From Lysobacter firmicutimachus (GTDB lineage Bacteria > Pseudomonadota > Gammaproteobacteria > Xanthomonadales > Xanthomonadaceae), in contig NZ_JBANDL010000002.1 of the NCBI RefSeq assembly GCF_037027445.1, positions 5,030,001 to 5,094,000 of the forward strand: a stretch of 64,000 nucleotides of DNA, read 5' to 3'. The notes beneath the pieces were generated by a model that saw only the letters and a list, made by a program, of their open reading frames with translations, searched no databases and was not told the origin of the DNA. The position numbers and the translations under genes are program-made. Below are positions 37,016-46,525 of the stretch, one piece after another (position 1 is the stretch's first letter; each line of letters opens with the position of its first letter).

Positions 37016-40000
37016 GGACTTTCTCCAGAGCGCTGTGGTGGTCGCCGTGCGAGACCAGCTTGGTCCCGACCAGCTTGCGCAGCGCGACATAGAACACCGG
37101 AGTCAGGAACAGACCGAACAGGGTCACGCCCAACATGCCGGCGAACACGGTGATGCCGGTGACCGAGCGGACTTCCGCGCCGGCGCCGTGCGAGAGCACC
37201 AGCGGCACGGTGCCGGCGATGAACGCGATCGAGGTCATCACGATCGGACGCAGGCGCAGGCGGCAGGATTCCAGAGCGGCTTCCACAATGCCCTTGCCCT
37301 GCAGTTCCAGCTCGCGGGCGAACTCGACGATCAGGATCGCGTTCTTGCACGCCAGGCCCATCAGCACCACCAGGCCGACCTGCACGAACACGTTGTTGTC
37401 GCCGCCGGTCAGCCACACGCCGAGCAGGGCCGAGAGCATGCACATCGGCACGATCAGGATCACCGCCAGCGGCAGGGTCCAGCTTTCGTACAGCGCCGCC
37501 AGCACCAGGAAGGCGAGCAGGATGGCCAGCGGGAACACGATCAGCGCGGCATTGCCCTGGCTGGCCTGCTGGTAGCTCAGGTCGGTCCATTCGATGTCCA
37601 TGCCCTTGGGCAGGACCTTGTCGGCCACGCCCTTGACCACGTCCATCGCCTGCGCCGAGGACATCACCCGCGGGTCGACGTCGCCGGCGATGTCGGCCGC
37701 CGGATAGCCGTTGTAGCGCAGCACCGGGTCGGGGCCGAAGGTCTGCTTGACCGTGACCATCGAACCGATCGGCACCATTTCGCCGCGGTCGTTGCGGGTG
37801 CGCAGGTTGGCGATGTCCTCGACGCTGTCGCGGTAAGCGCCGTCGGCCTGGGCGATGACCTGCCAGGTGCGGCCGAACTGGTTGAAGTCGTTGACGTAGG
37901 CCGAACCCAGGTAGGTCTGCAGGGTGTCGAACAACTCGGTCAGCGGCACGCCCTGCGCCTTGGCCTTGACCCGGTCGACTTCGGCGTCGAGCTGGGGCAC
38001 GTTGGCCTGGTAGGTGCTGTTGGCGTAGCCCATGCCCGGGGTCTGCATGACCGTGCCCTGGAACGCGCTGACCGCGTTCTGCAGCGCGCCGTAGCCGAGG
38101 TTGTTGCGGTCCTGGATGAACATCTGATAGCCCGCGCCGTTGCCCAGGCCGAGGATCGGCGGCGGCATCAGGGCGAAGCTGAAGCCCTCCTGGAAGCCGG
38201 CGATCTTCTGGTTCAACTCCGCGGTGATCTCCACCGCGGTGCGGCTGCGTTCGTTGAACGGCTTCAGCGGCAGGAACGCCACGCCGGTGTTGGGCGTGTT
38301 GGTGAACTGCACCGCGTTCAGGCCGGGGAAGGCCATGGTGTTCTGCACGCCGTCGATCTTGCCGGCGACGTCGGTGACCTTCTTCAACAGCGCGTCGGTG
38401 CGCGCGATCGAGGCGCCTTCCGGCAGCTTGACCGCGGCGATCAGGTACAGCTTGTCCTGCAGCGGGATGAAGCCGGCGGGCACGATCTTGAACATGAAGC
38501 CGGTGCCGATCAGCAGCGCCGCATAGACCGCGAACACCGCGCCGCGCTTGCCCAGGGTGCGCGAAACCGCGCTCTGGTACTTCTCCGAGCTGCTGTTGAA
38601 GAAGCGGTTGAACGGACGGAACAGCCAACCGAACAGGCGGTCGATCAGGCGCGTCGGCGCATCCTTGGCCGCGCCGTGCGGCTTGAGCAGGCGCGCGGCC
38701 AGGGCCGGCGACAGGGTCAGCGAGTTGATCGCCGAGATCACCGTGGAGATGGCGATGGTGACCGCGAACTGCTTGTAGAACTGACCGGTGACGCCGGACA
38801 GGAAGGCCATCGGCACGAACACCGCGCACAGCACCAGAGCGATGGCGACGATCGGTCCGGACACTTCCTTCATCGCCTGGTGCGCCGCTTCCAGCGGGCT
38901 CAGGCCTTCTTCGATGTTGCGCTCGACGTTTTCCACCACCACGATCGCGTCGTCGACCACGATGCCGATCGCCAGCACCAGGCCGAACAGGCTCAGGGTG
39001 TTGATCGAGAAGCCGAGCAGGTACAACGCGGCGAAGGTGCCGACCACCGATACCGGCACGGCCAGCAGCGGGATGATCGAAGCGCGCCAGGTCTGCAGGA
39101 ACAGGATCACCACCAGCACCACCAGCAGGATCGCTTCCAGCAGGGTGGTGACCACCGCCTTGATCGAGTCGCGCACGAAGATGGTGGTGTCGTACACCGC
39201 TTCGTACTTGATGCCCTCGGGGAAGCTCTTGGACAGGCGATCCATGTTGGCGATCACCTGTTCCTGGATCTCCAGCGCGTTCGCGCCCGGCGACTGGAAG
39301 ATGCCGATGCCGACCGCGTTCTTGCCGTCGAGCTGCGAGCGCAGGCTGTAGTCGCCGGCGCCCAGCTCCAGGCGGGCGATGTCGCCCAGGCGGACGATTT
39401 CGCCGTCGCTACCGCTCTTGACCACGATGTTGCGGAACTCTTCCTCGGTCTGCAGGCGGCCCTTGGCGTTGATCAGGGTCAGGAACTCGCTGTTCGGCAT
39501 CGGCTCGGCGCCGAGCTGGCCGGCCGAGACCTGCACGTTCTGCTCGCGCATGGCGCGCAGCACGTCGCTGGCGGTCAGGCCGCGCGAGGCGACCTTGTCC
39601 GGGTCCAGCCACACGCGCATGGCGTAGTCGCCGCCGCCGAAGATCTGCGCGTCGCCGACGCCCTGCAACCGGGCCAGTTGGTCCTTGACGTGCAGTCGGG
39701 CGTAATTGCGCAGGTACAGGGTGTCGTACTTGCCGTTGGGCGAGGTCAGGTGCACCACCATCAGGAACACCGGCGCCTGCTTCTGGGTCGTCACGCCTTG
39801 CCGGCGTACGTCCTCGGGCAGTCGCGCCAGCGCTTGGCTGACCCGGTTCTGCACGCGCACCGCGGCATCGTCGGGATTGGTGCCGGGGCGGAAGGTGACG
39901 GTGATCGCCAGCACGCCGTCGGAACCGGCGACCGACTTGATGTACATCATGTCTTCGACGCCGTTGATCGCTTCTTCCAACGGCGTGGCGACGGTTTCGG

Positions 40001-40178
40001 CGATGACCTTGGGGTTGGCGCCCGGATACACCGTGCGCACCATCACCGAGGGCGGTACCACTTCGGGATATTCGCTGATCGGCAGGATCGGTATCGCGAT
40101 CAGGCCGGCGGCGAAGATCACGATCGACAGCACCGCGGCGAAGATCGGCCGGTCGATGAAGAATTTGGAAAAGTCCAT
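37008..40178 (-). CDS. RND multidrug efflux pump inner-membrane subunit (MexF/OqxB-like)
   Basis: A 1056-residue HAE-1 family proton-driven pump with 12 TM segments and two large periplasmic loops. The start MDFSKFFIDRPIFAAVLS, then LPISEYPEVVPPSV and PGANPKVIAETVATPLEEAI, are the standard N-terminus. TM4 carries GIVVDDAIVVVENVERN with the proton-relay Asp pair. The sequence is closer to MexF/OqxB than to AcrB in my recollection. It is in an operon with adaptor and channel. Substrates are unknown; MexF-type pumps export chloramphenicol, quinolones and similar compounds. Confidence 0.95.
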   Translation of the reverse strand: MDFSKFFIDRPIFAAVLSIVIFAAGLIAIPILPISEYPEVVPPSVMVRTVYPGANPKVIAETVATPLEEAINGVEDMMYIKSVAGSDGVLAITVTFRPGTNPDDAAVRVQNRVSQALARLPEDVRRQGVTTQKQAPVFLMVVHLTSPNGKYDTLYLRNYARLHVKDQLARLQGVGDAQIFGGGDYAMRVWLDPDKVASRGLTASDVLRAMREQNVQVSAGQLGAEPMPNSEFLTLINAKGRLQTEEEFRNIVVKSGSDGEIVRLGDIARLELGAGDYSLRSQLDGKNAVGIGIFQSPGANALEIQEQVIANMDRLSKSFPEGIKYEAVYDTTIFVRDSIKAVVTTLLEAILLVVLVVILFLQTWRASIIPLLAVPVSVVGTFAALYLLGFSINTLSLFGLVLAIGIVVDDAIVVVENVERNIEEGLSPLEAAHQAMKEVSGPIVAIALVLCAVFVPMAFLSGVTGQFYKQFAVTIAISTVISAINSLTLSPALAARLLKPHGAAKDAPTRLIDRLFGWLFRPFNRFFNSSSEKYQSAVSRTLGKRGAVFAVYAALLIGTGFMFKIVPAGFIPLQDKLYLIAAVKLPEGASIARTDALLKKVTDVAGKIDGVQNTMAFPGLNAVQFTNTPNTGVAFLPLKPFNERSRTAVEITAELNQKIAGFQEGFSFALMPPPILGLGNGAGYQMFIQDRNNLGYGALQNAVSAFQGTVMQTPGMGYANSTYQANVPQLDAEVDRVKAKAQGVPLTELFDTLQTYLGSAYVNDFNQFGRTWQVIAQADGAYRDSVEDIANLRTRNDRGEMVPIGSMVTVKQTFGPDPVLRYNGYPAADIAGDVDPRVMSSAQAMDVVKGVADKVLPKGMDIEWTDLSYQQASQGNAALIVFPLAILLAFLVLAALYESWTLPLAVILIVPMCMLSALLGVWLTGGDNNVFVQVGLVVLMGLACKNAILIVEFARELELQGKGIVEAALESCRLRLRPIVMTSIAFIAGTVPLVLSHGAGAEVRSVTGITVFAGMLGVTLFGLFLTPVFYVALRKLVGTKLVSHGDHHSALEKVHA

Positions 40179-40315
40179 GAAGGAGTCCTTGGTGCGGTTT
40201 GCAGCCGCATGAGTCCCCGGCCGCCCCCGCGACGGGAGCGGCCTTCGATTGCTTTTGAACCGGCCCGGGCGGAGCGCCCGGGGCCGCCGGTTCGGACGGT
40301 CGCGCTAGCCCGGGA

Positions 40316-41530
40316 TCACTTCGACCCGGCCGCCTGCGCCACCTGCGGACCCGGAGCCGGCGCGCCCATCGCGATGGTCTTGGGCGACACCGGCATGCCC
40401 GGCATGAACACCTTCTGCACGCCGTGGACGATGACCTTGTCCTGCGGCGACAAGCCGGAGGTGACCACGCGCAAGCCGTCGATCATCCGCCCCGGCACGA
40501 TGTCCTTGCGCAGGGCCTCGTTCTTCGGCCCGAGCACGTAGACGTACTTGCGGTCCTGGTCGGTCAGCACCGCCTTGTCGTCGACCAGCAGGGCCTGGAA
40601 GTCGCCGCTGCCTTCGAGCTGGACGCGCGCGAACAGGCCCGGGGTGAACAAACGGTCCGGGTTCGGCAGCACCGCGCGGGCGCGGATGGTGCCGGTGCTC
40701 GGGTCGACCTGGTTGTCGGTGAAATCGACCGTGCCCTCGTGCGGGTAGCCGGTTTCGCTGGCCAGACCGACGCGCACCGGGTTCTTGCTGTCGGCGCGTT
40801 CGCCCTTGCGGGCCAGTTCCTTGTAGCGCAGGTAGGTCTGCTCGTCGCTTTCGAAGTAGACGTACATCGGGTCCTGCGAGACCAGGGTGGTCAGCAGGGT
40901 CTGGTCGGCCGAGGCCAGGTTGCCGACAGTGACCAGGGCGCGGCCGGCGCGGCCGCTGATCGGCGAACGCACTTCGGTGAAGGTCAGGTCGAGCTGGGCC
41001 GAGGCGACCGCGGCTTCGGCCGCGCGCACCGCGGCGTCGCCCTGGGTGCTGGCGGCGCGGCGGGTCTCGAACTCTTCGCGCGAGATCGCCTTGGCCTCGA
41101 CCAGGGTCTGGGCGCGCTTGTCCTGGGTCTGGGCCAGGCGCGCTTCGGCGCGCGCGCGCTCGAGTTCGGCCTGGGCGCGCGCGAGCTCGGCGCGGTAGCG
41201 GCGCTGGTCGATCACGAACAGCAGATCGCCCTTCTTGACCTCCTGGCCTTCCTGGTAGGCGACCCGCTCGACATAGCCGCTCACGCGCGGACGCAGCTCG
41301 ACCGTTTCGATCGCGCTGACCCGGCCGGTGAACTCGTCCCACTGCCGGACCTGCTTGTTCAGCACCTGGGCGACGCTGACTTCCGGCGGCGGCGGCATGC
41401 CTTCCGGCGTGGCGGCCTGGCTGCCGCAACCCACGGCGACCAGGGCGATGACGATGCTCGCGGCCAGCGCGAGCACGGAGGGTCCGACGCCGGTACGGGC
41501 GGAGCGGACGAGAGATTTGCGAGTGCTCAT
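40316..41530 (-). CDS. Periplasmic adaptor (membrane-fusion) subunit of the RND pump
   Basis: 404 residues, MexE/AcrA type. It is a lipoprotein-like N-terminus with VAVGC (Cys near residue 35). Order: beta-barrel/lipoyl half QWDEFTGRVSAIETVELRPRVSGYVERVAYQEGQEVKKGDLLFVID, a coiled-coil hairpin rich in Ala/Arg/Glu, the second lipoyl half LTFTEVRSPISGRAGRA, then the beta-barrel and proximal domains (VDPSTGTIRARAVLPN). It overlaps the upstream SDR-like gene by 4 bases and is followed by the pump gene after 137 bp. Confidence 0.93.
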   Translation of the reverse strand: MSTRKSLVRSARTGVGPSVLALAASIVIALVAVGCGSQAATPEGMPPPPEVSVAQVLNKQVRQWDEFTGRVSAIETVELRPRVSGYVERVAYQEGQEVKKGDLLFVIDQRRYRAELARAQAELERARAEARLAQTQDKRAQTLVEAKAISREEFETRRAASTQGDAAVRAAEAAVASAQLDLTFTEVRSPISGRAGRALVTVGNLASADQTLLTTLVSQDPMYVYFESDEQTYLRYKELARKGERADSKNPVRVGLASETGYPHEGTVDFTDNQVDPSTGTIRARAVLPNPDRLFTPGLFARVQLEGSGDFQALLVDDKAVLTDQDRKYVYVLGPKNEALRKDIVPGRMIDGLRVVTSGLSPQDKVIVHGVQKVFMPGMPVSPKTIAMGAPAPGPQVAQAAGSK

Positions 41531-42474
41531 CGGGGGGTGGGTTCCTGTTTGGGATTCTTGGAGGTCAACGACTTCAACAGCGCACGCGCGTCCTGCAGAC
41601 AGCGTTGCGCCTTTTCGTCCGATGCGCAGTCCGGATCTTGCGCACCCGAAGGCGTCGACTCGGGGAGGATGGAACGGGCGGCGGGATCGGAATCGCTGGC
41701 GGGCTGCGAGCGCGCGGGCTCGTCGCGGGCGGGCGGAGGCGGAACGCGCGCGGCGCCGCGCGGCGGCAGTTCCGGCGGCGGCAAGCGCAGCGCGTAGGGC
41801 ACGATCGGGCGCGGCAGCTCGCCGCTGACGTCGTGATCGACCAGGGCCAGGGCGCGCTGCCCGACCGACAGCGCGCTCGGCCATTCGGGGCAGGAATGGC
41901 GTTGGTTGAACTCGGTGCACACCGGCGTGTCGACGGCGAGCAACTGCACCCGCACCGACAACTGGCGCGCTTCGTCGTGCAGCACGCGCGCGAGCATGCG
42001 CAGCGCGGCGGCGCCGATCGAACGGTGCCCGTAGCCGGCCCAGGGATGCTCGCTGCCGGGACCGCCGATCAGCACATACGTGCCGCCGCGATCGTATTCG
42101 GCCAGCAGAGGCAGCAAGTGACGCGCCGCGGCGAGGTGGGGGAGGAGGTCCTCGTCGAGCTTGCGGCGCAGAAACTCGGCCGGGTTGTCGAGCAGGCGGC
42201 CGCGTTCGGCGTTGCCGCAGACCGCGGCGACCACGCCGGCGAGCGGGCGCCCGAGCTTGCGCAGCGCGCGCGCGAGCTTGGCGCCGGCGGCGTCGTTGGC
42301 GACCGAACCGGCGATCGTGGTCAGGTCGGCGTGGGGGTAGCCGGCCTTGAGCGCCTTGAGTTCGGAGGCCTGGCGCGCGACCGCGACGACCGGCCGGCCG
42401 CTGTCGATCGCGGCGCGGACGACCCCGCGGCCGATGCCGCCGGTGGCACCGAGTACAACCAAAGGGGCTTTCAT
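41527..42474 (-). CDS. SDR-like NAD(P)-binding protein with Pro-rich tail
   Basis: 315 residues. The Rossmann motif VVLGATGGIGRGVVRAA starts at residue 6, so it binds a dinucleotide as SDR enzymes do. The usual YxxxK catalytic pair is not intact: the corresponding region reads GYGHRSIGAA, with Tyr but no Lys at +4. The last ~95 residues are a Pro/Ser/Ala-rich extension not seen in ordinary SDRs. It is coupled by 4-base overlaps to DUF2798 upstream and the adaptor downstream. An oxidoreductase in this place recalls mexS next to mexEF-oprN. Confidence 0.75.
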   Translation of the reverse strand: MKAPLVVLGATGGIGRGVVRAAIDSGRPVVAVARQASELKALKAGYPHADLTTIAGSVANDAAGAKLARALRKLGRPLAGVVAAVCGNAERGRLLDNPAEFLRRKLDEDLLPHLAAARHLLPLLAEYDRGGTYVLIGGPGSEHPWAGYGHRSIGAAALRMLARVLHDEARQLSVRVQLLAVDTPVCTEFNQRHSCPEWPSALSVGQRALALVDHDVSGELPRPIVPYALRLPPPELPPRGAARVPPPPARDEPARSQPASDSDPAARSILPESTPSGAQDPDCASDEKAQRCLQDARALLKSLTSKNPKQEPTPR

Positions 42475-42764
42475 TGTCCCGCCCCTGGGACTTTTGATCC
42501 CACGACCGGGATGATCCCATGACGCGTGTCACCCTCGGAATGACCTCGGGTGTAATGCGCCAGCAGCGCGCTCACCGCCGGCATCAGCAGCATGGCCGCC
42601 GGCAGGGCGATGGTGAACGCGAGCACCCAGGCCAGCATCCAGGCCTCTTCCGGGCCTTGGGCCAGGCCCTGGCGAAACACGACCACGGCCAGCCCGATCA
42701 GGGCGGACATGGCCACCAACATCAAAGGTAGAAAAGCGAATCGGGCTTGACGGGGGGTCAACAT
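42471..42764 (-). CDS. DUF2798 small membrane protein
   Basis: 97 residues with two hydrophobic segments (FLPLMLVAMSALIGLAVVVF and AWMLAWVLAFTIALPAAMLL), matching DUF2798, two-TM proteins of unknown function. It is the first gene of the efflux operon. The upstream in-frame extension to 42980 lacks coding character; the ATG at 42764 starts the conserved MLTPRQARFAFLP segment. Confidence 0.8.
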   Translation of the reverse strand: MLTPRQARFAFLPLMLVAMSALIGLAVVVFRQGLAQGPEEAWMLAWVLAFTIALPAAMLLMPAVSALLAHYTRGHSEGDTRHGIIPVVGSKVPGAGQ

Positions 42765-43197
42765 GGCGGGGGCCTCGTGTCGATCTGCGGCACAGAGTAG
42801 AGAAGCCAACGGCACTTGATTAGCCACTGATTCAGGGAATAATTGTCCCGACATCGGGCCAATACCCCCTGTACCCTCTTGATCGCACCGCGTCCGGCCC
42901 CCACGCCTGGAACGGAAGCAAGGGGGAAACGACCGCCGGCGCAGGAAGCGCCGCACGGCCGGGACGACGACGTGCGCCACTGTCGCCGCCGCGCGCCATC
43001 CACGGCAGTGGACGGGATCAGTCGACCGCGGTGACAGACGTCATTGCCGCCCGCCCGTTCATGCACCGACGCTCTTGCGTGGTTATCCGCTCATCCGCTT
43101 CGCGTTTTCGTTCCAGCACCGACGGGCCACGGCCGGGCCGCATCGCGCGGCGACGCCGGTTCGGCATCGCCCACATTCGCAAAGGAGGCCATCCCCC
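42765..43197. promoter_or_regulatory. Divergent promoter region of efflux operon and LysR gene
   Basis: 433 bp. The best regulatory candidate is the imperfect palindrome GGGAATAATTGTCCC at 42835-42849, about 70 bp upstream of the operon start, where a LysR-type activator site would be expected. A strong ribosome site AAAGGAGG at 43180-43187 precedes the LysR ATG. The rest shows no gene. Confidence 0.45.
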
Positions 43198-44355
43198 ATG
43201 GCTCACGATCTCAACGACACCCTGATCTTCGTCAAAGTGGTCGAAAGCGGCAGCTTCATCGCCGCCGCGCGCGCGCTGCGCCTGCCCAAGACCACGGTCA
43301 GCCGCAAGGTGCAGGAACTGGAAACCCGGCTCGGCGCGCAACTGCTGCATCGCACGACGCGCAAGCTCGGCCTGACCGAGGCCGGCAATCTGTACTTCGA
43401 GCATTGCCAGCGCATCGCCCGCGAGCTGGCCGAGGCCGAAAGCGCGGTCGGCCAGCTGCAGGGCGGCCCGCGCGGCTGGTTGCGCATCACCGCGCCGTAC
43501 TCGGTCGGCATCACCTGGATCGCGCCGCTGCTGGGCGAGTTCCACGCGCGCCACCCGGAAGTGCGGGTGGAGATGAACCTCAGCAACGACAACGTCGACC
43601 TGATCGACAAGGGCATCGACGTCGCGCTGCGGGTCGGCGACCTGCCCGATTCGAACCTGATCAAGCGCCGGCTGGCGATCTTCCGCACCCAGATCTACGC
43701 CAGCCCCAATTACCTGGCGCGCCACGGCGAACCGCTGCACCCGGACGATCTGCGCCATCACCGCACCCTGGCGATGCCGAAATCGCGCCGCAACAACGAA
43801 TACGTCTGGCCGCTCAGCGACGGCGAACGCAGCGTCGACTACGTGATCGACCCGGTGATGGTCGCCAACGACCCGGGCCCGCTGCGCGGCGCGCTGCTGT
43901 GCGGCGAGGCGCTGATGCTGGCCGCCGACGTCACCGTCAAGGCCTTCGCCGAACAGGGCTACGTGCAGCGCGTGCTGGCCGGCTGGACTGGGCCGGAATA
44001 CGAGTTCAACGCGGTGTTCCCGCGCGGCCAGGTGCAATCGCCCAAGGTCCGCGCCTTCATCGACTTCCTGGTCGAGCGGCTCAACTTCGACGCCGACTAC
44101 ATGCAGGTGCTGTGCCCGGACGCCAAGCGTTTCCGCAAGGCGTCGGAGGAAGCCGAAGCGGCGTTGGCGCACGGGCTGGCCAAGGAGGCCGGCGAATCGC
44201 GCACGATCGCGGTGCCGGTGGTGGAGGCGATCGAAGCGATCGCCGAAGCGGTGGACGGTCGCGGCGGCAAGGCCCCGGCGCGCGCCGGCAAGGCGGCCCC
44301 GGCCGATGCGCGTCGCGACGATACGCCCAGCGACGAGGACGCGGCGCTGGTTTGA
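43198..44355 (+). CDS. LysR-family transcriptional regulator, likely controlling the efflux operon
   Basis: 385 residues. N-terminal winged HTH (TLIFVKVVESGSFIAAARALRLPKTTVSRKVQELE) is followed by the periplasmic-binding-like effector domain (LRITAPYSVGITWIAPLLGEFHARHPEV) to about residue 300. An unusual ~80-residue Ala/Glu/Lys-rich tail follows. LysR regulators usually act on the divergent neighbour, here the RND operon, comparable to MexT. The start at 43198 is supported by the AAAGGAGG ribosome site. Confidence 0.9.
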   Translation: MAHDLNDTLIFVKVVESGSFIAAARALRLPKTTVSRKVQELETRLGAQLLHRTTRKLGLTEAGNLYFEHCQRIARELAEAESAVGQLQGGPRGWLRITAPYSVGITWIAPLLGEFHARHPEVRVEMNLSNDNVDLIDKGIDVALRVGDLPDSNLIKRRLAIFRTQIYASPNYLARHGEPLHPDDLRHHRTLAMPKSRRNNEYVWPLSDGERSVDYVIDPVMVANDPGPLRGALLCGEALMLAADVTVKAFAEQGYVQRVLAGWTGPEYEFNAVFPRGQVQSPKVRAFIDFLVERLNFDADYMQVLCPDAKRFRKASEEAEAALAHGLAKEAGESRTIAVPVVEAIEAIAEAVDGRGGKAPARAGKAAPADARRDDTPSDEDAALV

Positions 44356-44692
44356 GGACCGCAGCGTCGGATCGAAGACGCTGAGAGCGAATCCATCCCC
44401 CCTTTTCCAAGGGGAGGATGCTTCGGGTACGTACGCGTTCCGAAAAGGGGCGAAGGCTCCGGGTGCGTACGCGCACCCCAAGCGGGCACGCGCCGGGCGA
44501 GTATGGGAACGGGCAGGTGACCGGCGCCGTGTTGCGACACGCCCTGGCTGCACGCGCCGATCGATCCCCCTCCAACCAGCCGCTCCCACTAACCCTTTTG
44601 AAGCTCCTGCCGTTCCCCCTTTCAAAAAGCGGGGCAGGGGGATTTGCTGTTGCTGTTGCTGTTGCTGTCGCCGCTCCAGCCCAACGCCGACC
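44356..44692. repeat. Spacer with inverted C/G-run repeats, 36-bp duplication and GTTGCT run
   Basis: 337 bp between convergent LysR and recD genes. A hairpin repeat at about 44389-44420 and an inverted relative at 44605-44660 match the family in the gltBD gap. Between them GGGTACGTACGCG (44425) recurs as GGGTGCGTACGCG (44461), a 36-bp imperfect tandem duplication. Next to the right copy is a (GTTGCT)n tract at about 44646-44668. No gene is supported; the hairpins may terminate both genes. Confidence 0.6.
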
Positions 44693-46525
44693 TCACCCGC
44701 CCAATCGCCACGCCAACCCCGAGACCCGCGCCGCATGCCGCGACAGCGCCTGGCGCAGCACCGCCTCGCTCGCGGCCAGATGCAGCTCGCGCCGGGCCCG
44801 GGTCAGTCCGGTGTAGACCAGCTCGCGCGACAGGTGGCGCGCGTCCTGGCGCGGCAGCTGCAGCCACACCGAATCGAACTCCGAGCCCTGCGATTTATGC
44901 ACGGTCATCGCGAACGCGCCGCCGTGGGCGGGCAGGGCGGAGGGATGGAACGGCCGCGCGCCGCCGGCGCCGCCGGCGAACCAGGCCAGCACCGGCGCGC
45001 CGGGCACGTCGCGGCCCTGCTCGTCGCGCGCGCGCAGGCACACGCCGATGTCGCCGTTGAACAGGCCGTGGCGATAACTGTTCTCGGTGATCAGCAGCAG
45101 CCGGCCGTGGAAATAGGTCGGCCGGTGCGAACCGGCCAGGGCCTCTTCGATCCGCGCATTGAGCGGCGCCGCGCCCTGGCCGCCGTCGCGCAGCGCGGTC
45201 AGCAGGCGCAGGCGCGTGGCCAGGGCCAGGGCCTGCAACGGATCGCGCGCCTCGCTCAAGGCGCGCCAGGCCGGCAACAAGGCTTCGCGGCCGACGCCGG
45301 TCAACGGGTCGTGCAGGTCCTCGTGGAAATGCACCCCGGCCAACTCGCCGCTGCGCAGCAAGGCCAACGCGGCATCGGCATCGCCGGCGCGTACCGCCGC
45401 CGCCAGCGGCGCCAGGTCCAGGCTTTCGGTCTGGCGATAGCCGCGGCGCAGATGCACCCGACAGGCGCCGAGCGAACCCGGGTCGGCGCGCACAGGCAAT
45501 TCGCCGAGCAGGGGCCGCAGGCGTTCGGCGACCGGCGCCGGCAGTCCTTCGTCCTCGCCGGCGGCGTCGACGATCGCCGCCAGCACGTCGCCGGCTTCGA
45601 CCGAGGGCAGCTGATCGCGATCGCCGAGCAGGATCAGCCGCGCGCCGTCGGGCACCGCCTCGACCAGCTTGCACATCAGCGGCAGGTCGACCATCGAGGC
45701 CTCGTCGACCACGATCGCGTCGTAGGCCAGCGGATGGACCGCATCGTGCTTGAAGCGCGCGCTGTCGGGCACGCTGCCGAGCAAGCGATGCAGGGTGCTG
45801 GCCGATGCCGGCAGGGCCGCGGCCAAGCCGGGTTCCAGCGTCTGCAGCGCGCCCGTCGCCATGCGCAGGCTTTCGGCCATGCGTTCGGCGGCGCGTCCGG
45901 TCGGTGCGGCCAGGGCGATGCGCGGCGGCGTCGCTCCGTCCAGGCGCGCCTGCGCGATCAGCAGCGCGAGCAAGCGGGCGATGGTGGTGGTCTTGCCGGT
46001 ACCGGGGCCGCCGGTCGCCAGCAGCAGCGATTGCAGCAGCGCCAGCGCCGCCGCGCGCGCCTGGCGGTCGCCGTCGCGCGCCTGCGGGAACAAGGCCGCG
46101 AACAACGGCGCCAGCGCCTGCAGATCGGGCGGCGGCGGCGCCTGCGCGGCGATCCGGCGCAACCCTTGGGCCAGGCGGCGTTCGTACTCGCGATAGCGGC
46201 GCAGGTAGAGCAGGCCGCGCTCCAGCACCAGCGGCGTCTCGGCGTCGGCCGGCTGCTGCGGGTCGGGCGTGGCGACCCAGCGCGACTGCGCCAGCGCCTC
46301 GCGCCAGGCCTGCGGCTCGGGCCAGTCGATCGCGGCCTCGCTGTAGGCCTGCGGTTGGGCCGGATCGAACGCGGCGTGGCCGCGCGCGATCGCCTGCGAC
46401 GCCAGTGCCGCCGCGGCCAGCACCGGGTCGGGCGTGTCGCGGTCGAGCCGTCGCAGGGCCTGGGCCAGGGCGTGATCGACGGTGCGCAGGCTGCCGTCGC
46501 GGAACAGCGCGTCGAGCAGGCTCAT
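44693..46525 (-). CDS. recD: Exodeoxyribonuclease V alpha subunit RecD
   Basis: 610 residues. It is the 5'-3' helicase motor of RecBCD. Walker A LLATGGPGTGKTTTIARL lies near residue 175, followed by LAAPTGRAAERMAESL, VVDEASMVDLPLM (II), GDRDQLPSVEAG (III), and MTVHKSQGSEFDSV and YTGLTRARREL (V/VI) near the C-terminus. It is coupled to recB by a 4-base overlap. Length is close to E. coli RecD (608). Confidence 0.95.
   Translation of the reverse strand: MSLLDALFRDGSLRTVDHALAQALRRLDRDTPDPVLAAAALASQAIARGHAAFDPAQPQAYSEAAIDWPEPQAWREALAQSRWVATPDPQQPADAETPLVLERGLLYLRRYREYERRLAQGLRRIAAQAPPPPDLQALAPLFAALFPQARDGDRQARAAALALLQSLLLATGGPGTGKTTTIARLLALLIAQARLDGATPPRIALAAPTGRAAERMAESLRMATGALQTLEPGLAAALPASASTLHRLLGSVPDSARFKHDAVHPLAYDAIVVDEASMVDLPLMCKLVEAVPDGARLILLGDRDQLPSVEAGDVLAAIVDAAGEDEGLPAPVAERLRPLLGELPVRADPGSLGACRVHLRRGYRQTESLDLAPLAAAVRAGDADAALALLRSGELAGVHFHEDLHDPLTGVGREALLPAWRALSEARDPLQALALATRLRLLTALRDGGQGAAPLNARIEEALAGSHRPTYFHGRLLLITENSYRHGLFNGDIGVCLRARDEQGRDVPGAPVLAWFAGGAGGARPFHPSALPAHGGAFAMTVHKSQGSEFDSVWLQLPRQDARHLSRELVYTGLTRARRELHLAASEAVLRQALSRHAARVSGLAWRLGG

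Noticed and set aside
37014..40541. An 1175-codon plus-strand frame opposite the RND pump
   Set aside because: It has His/Asp/Arg/Gln-rich composition and no motifs. The minus strand encodes an intact RND pump here.
44646..44668. (GTTGCT)n tract as a phase-variable coding repeat
   Set aside because: It lies between genes, after the stop of recD and in no plausible reading frame, and its 6-base unit would not shift frames.
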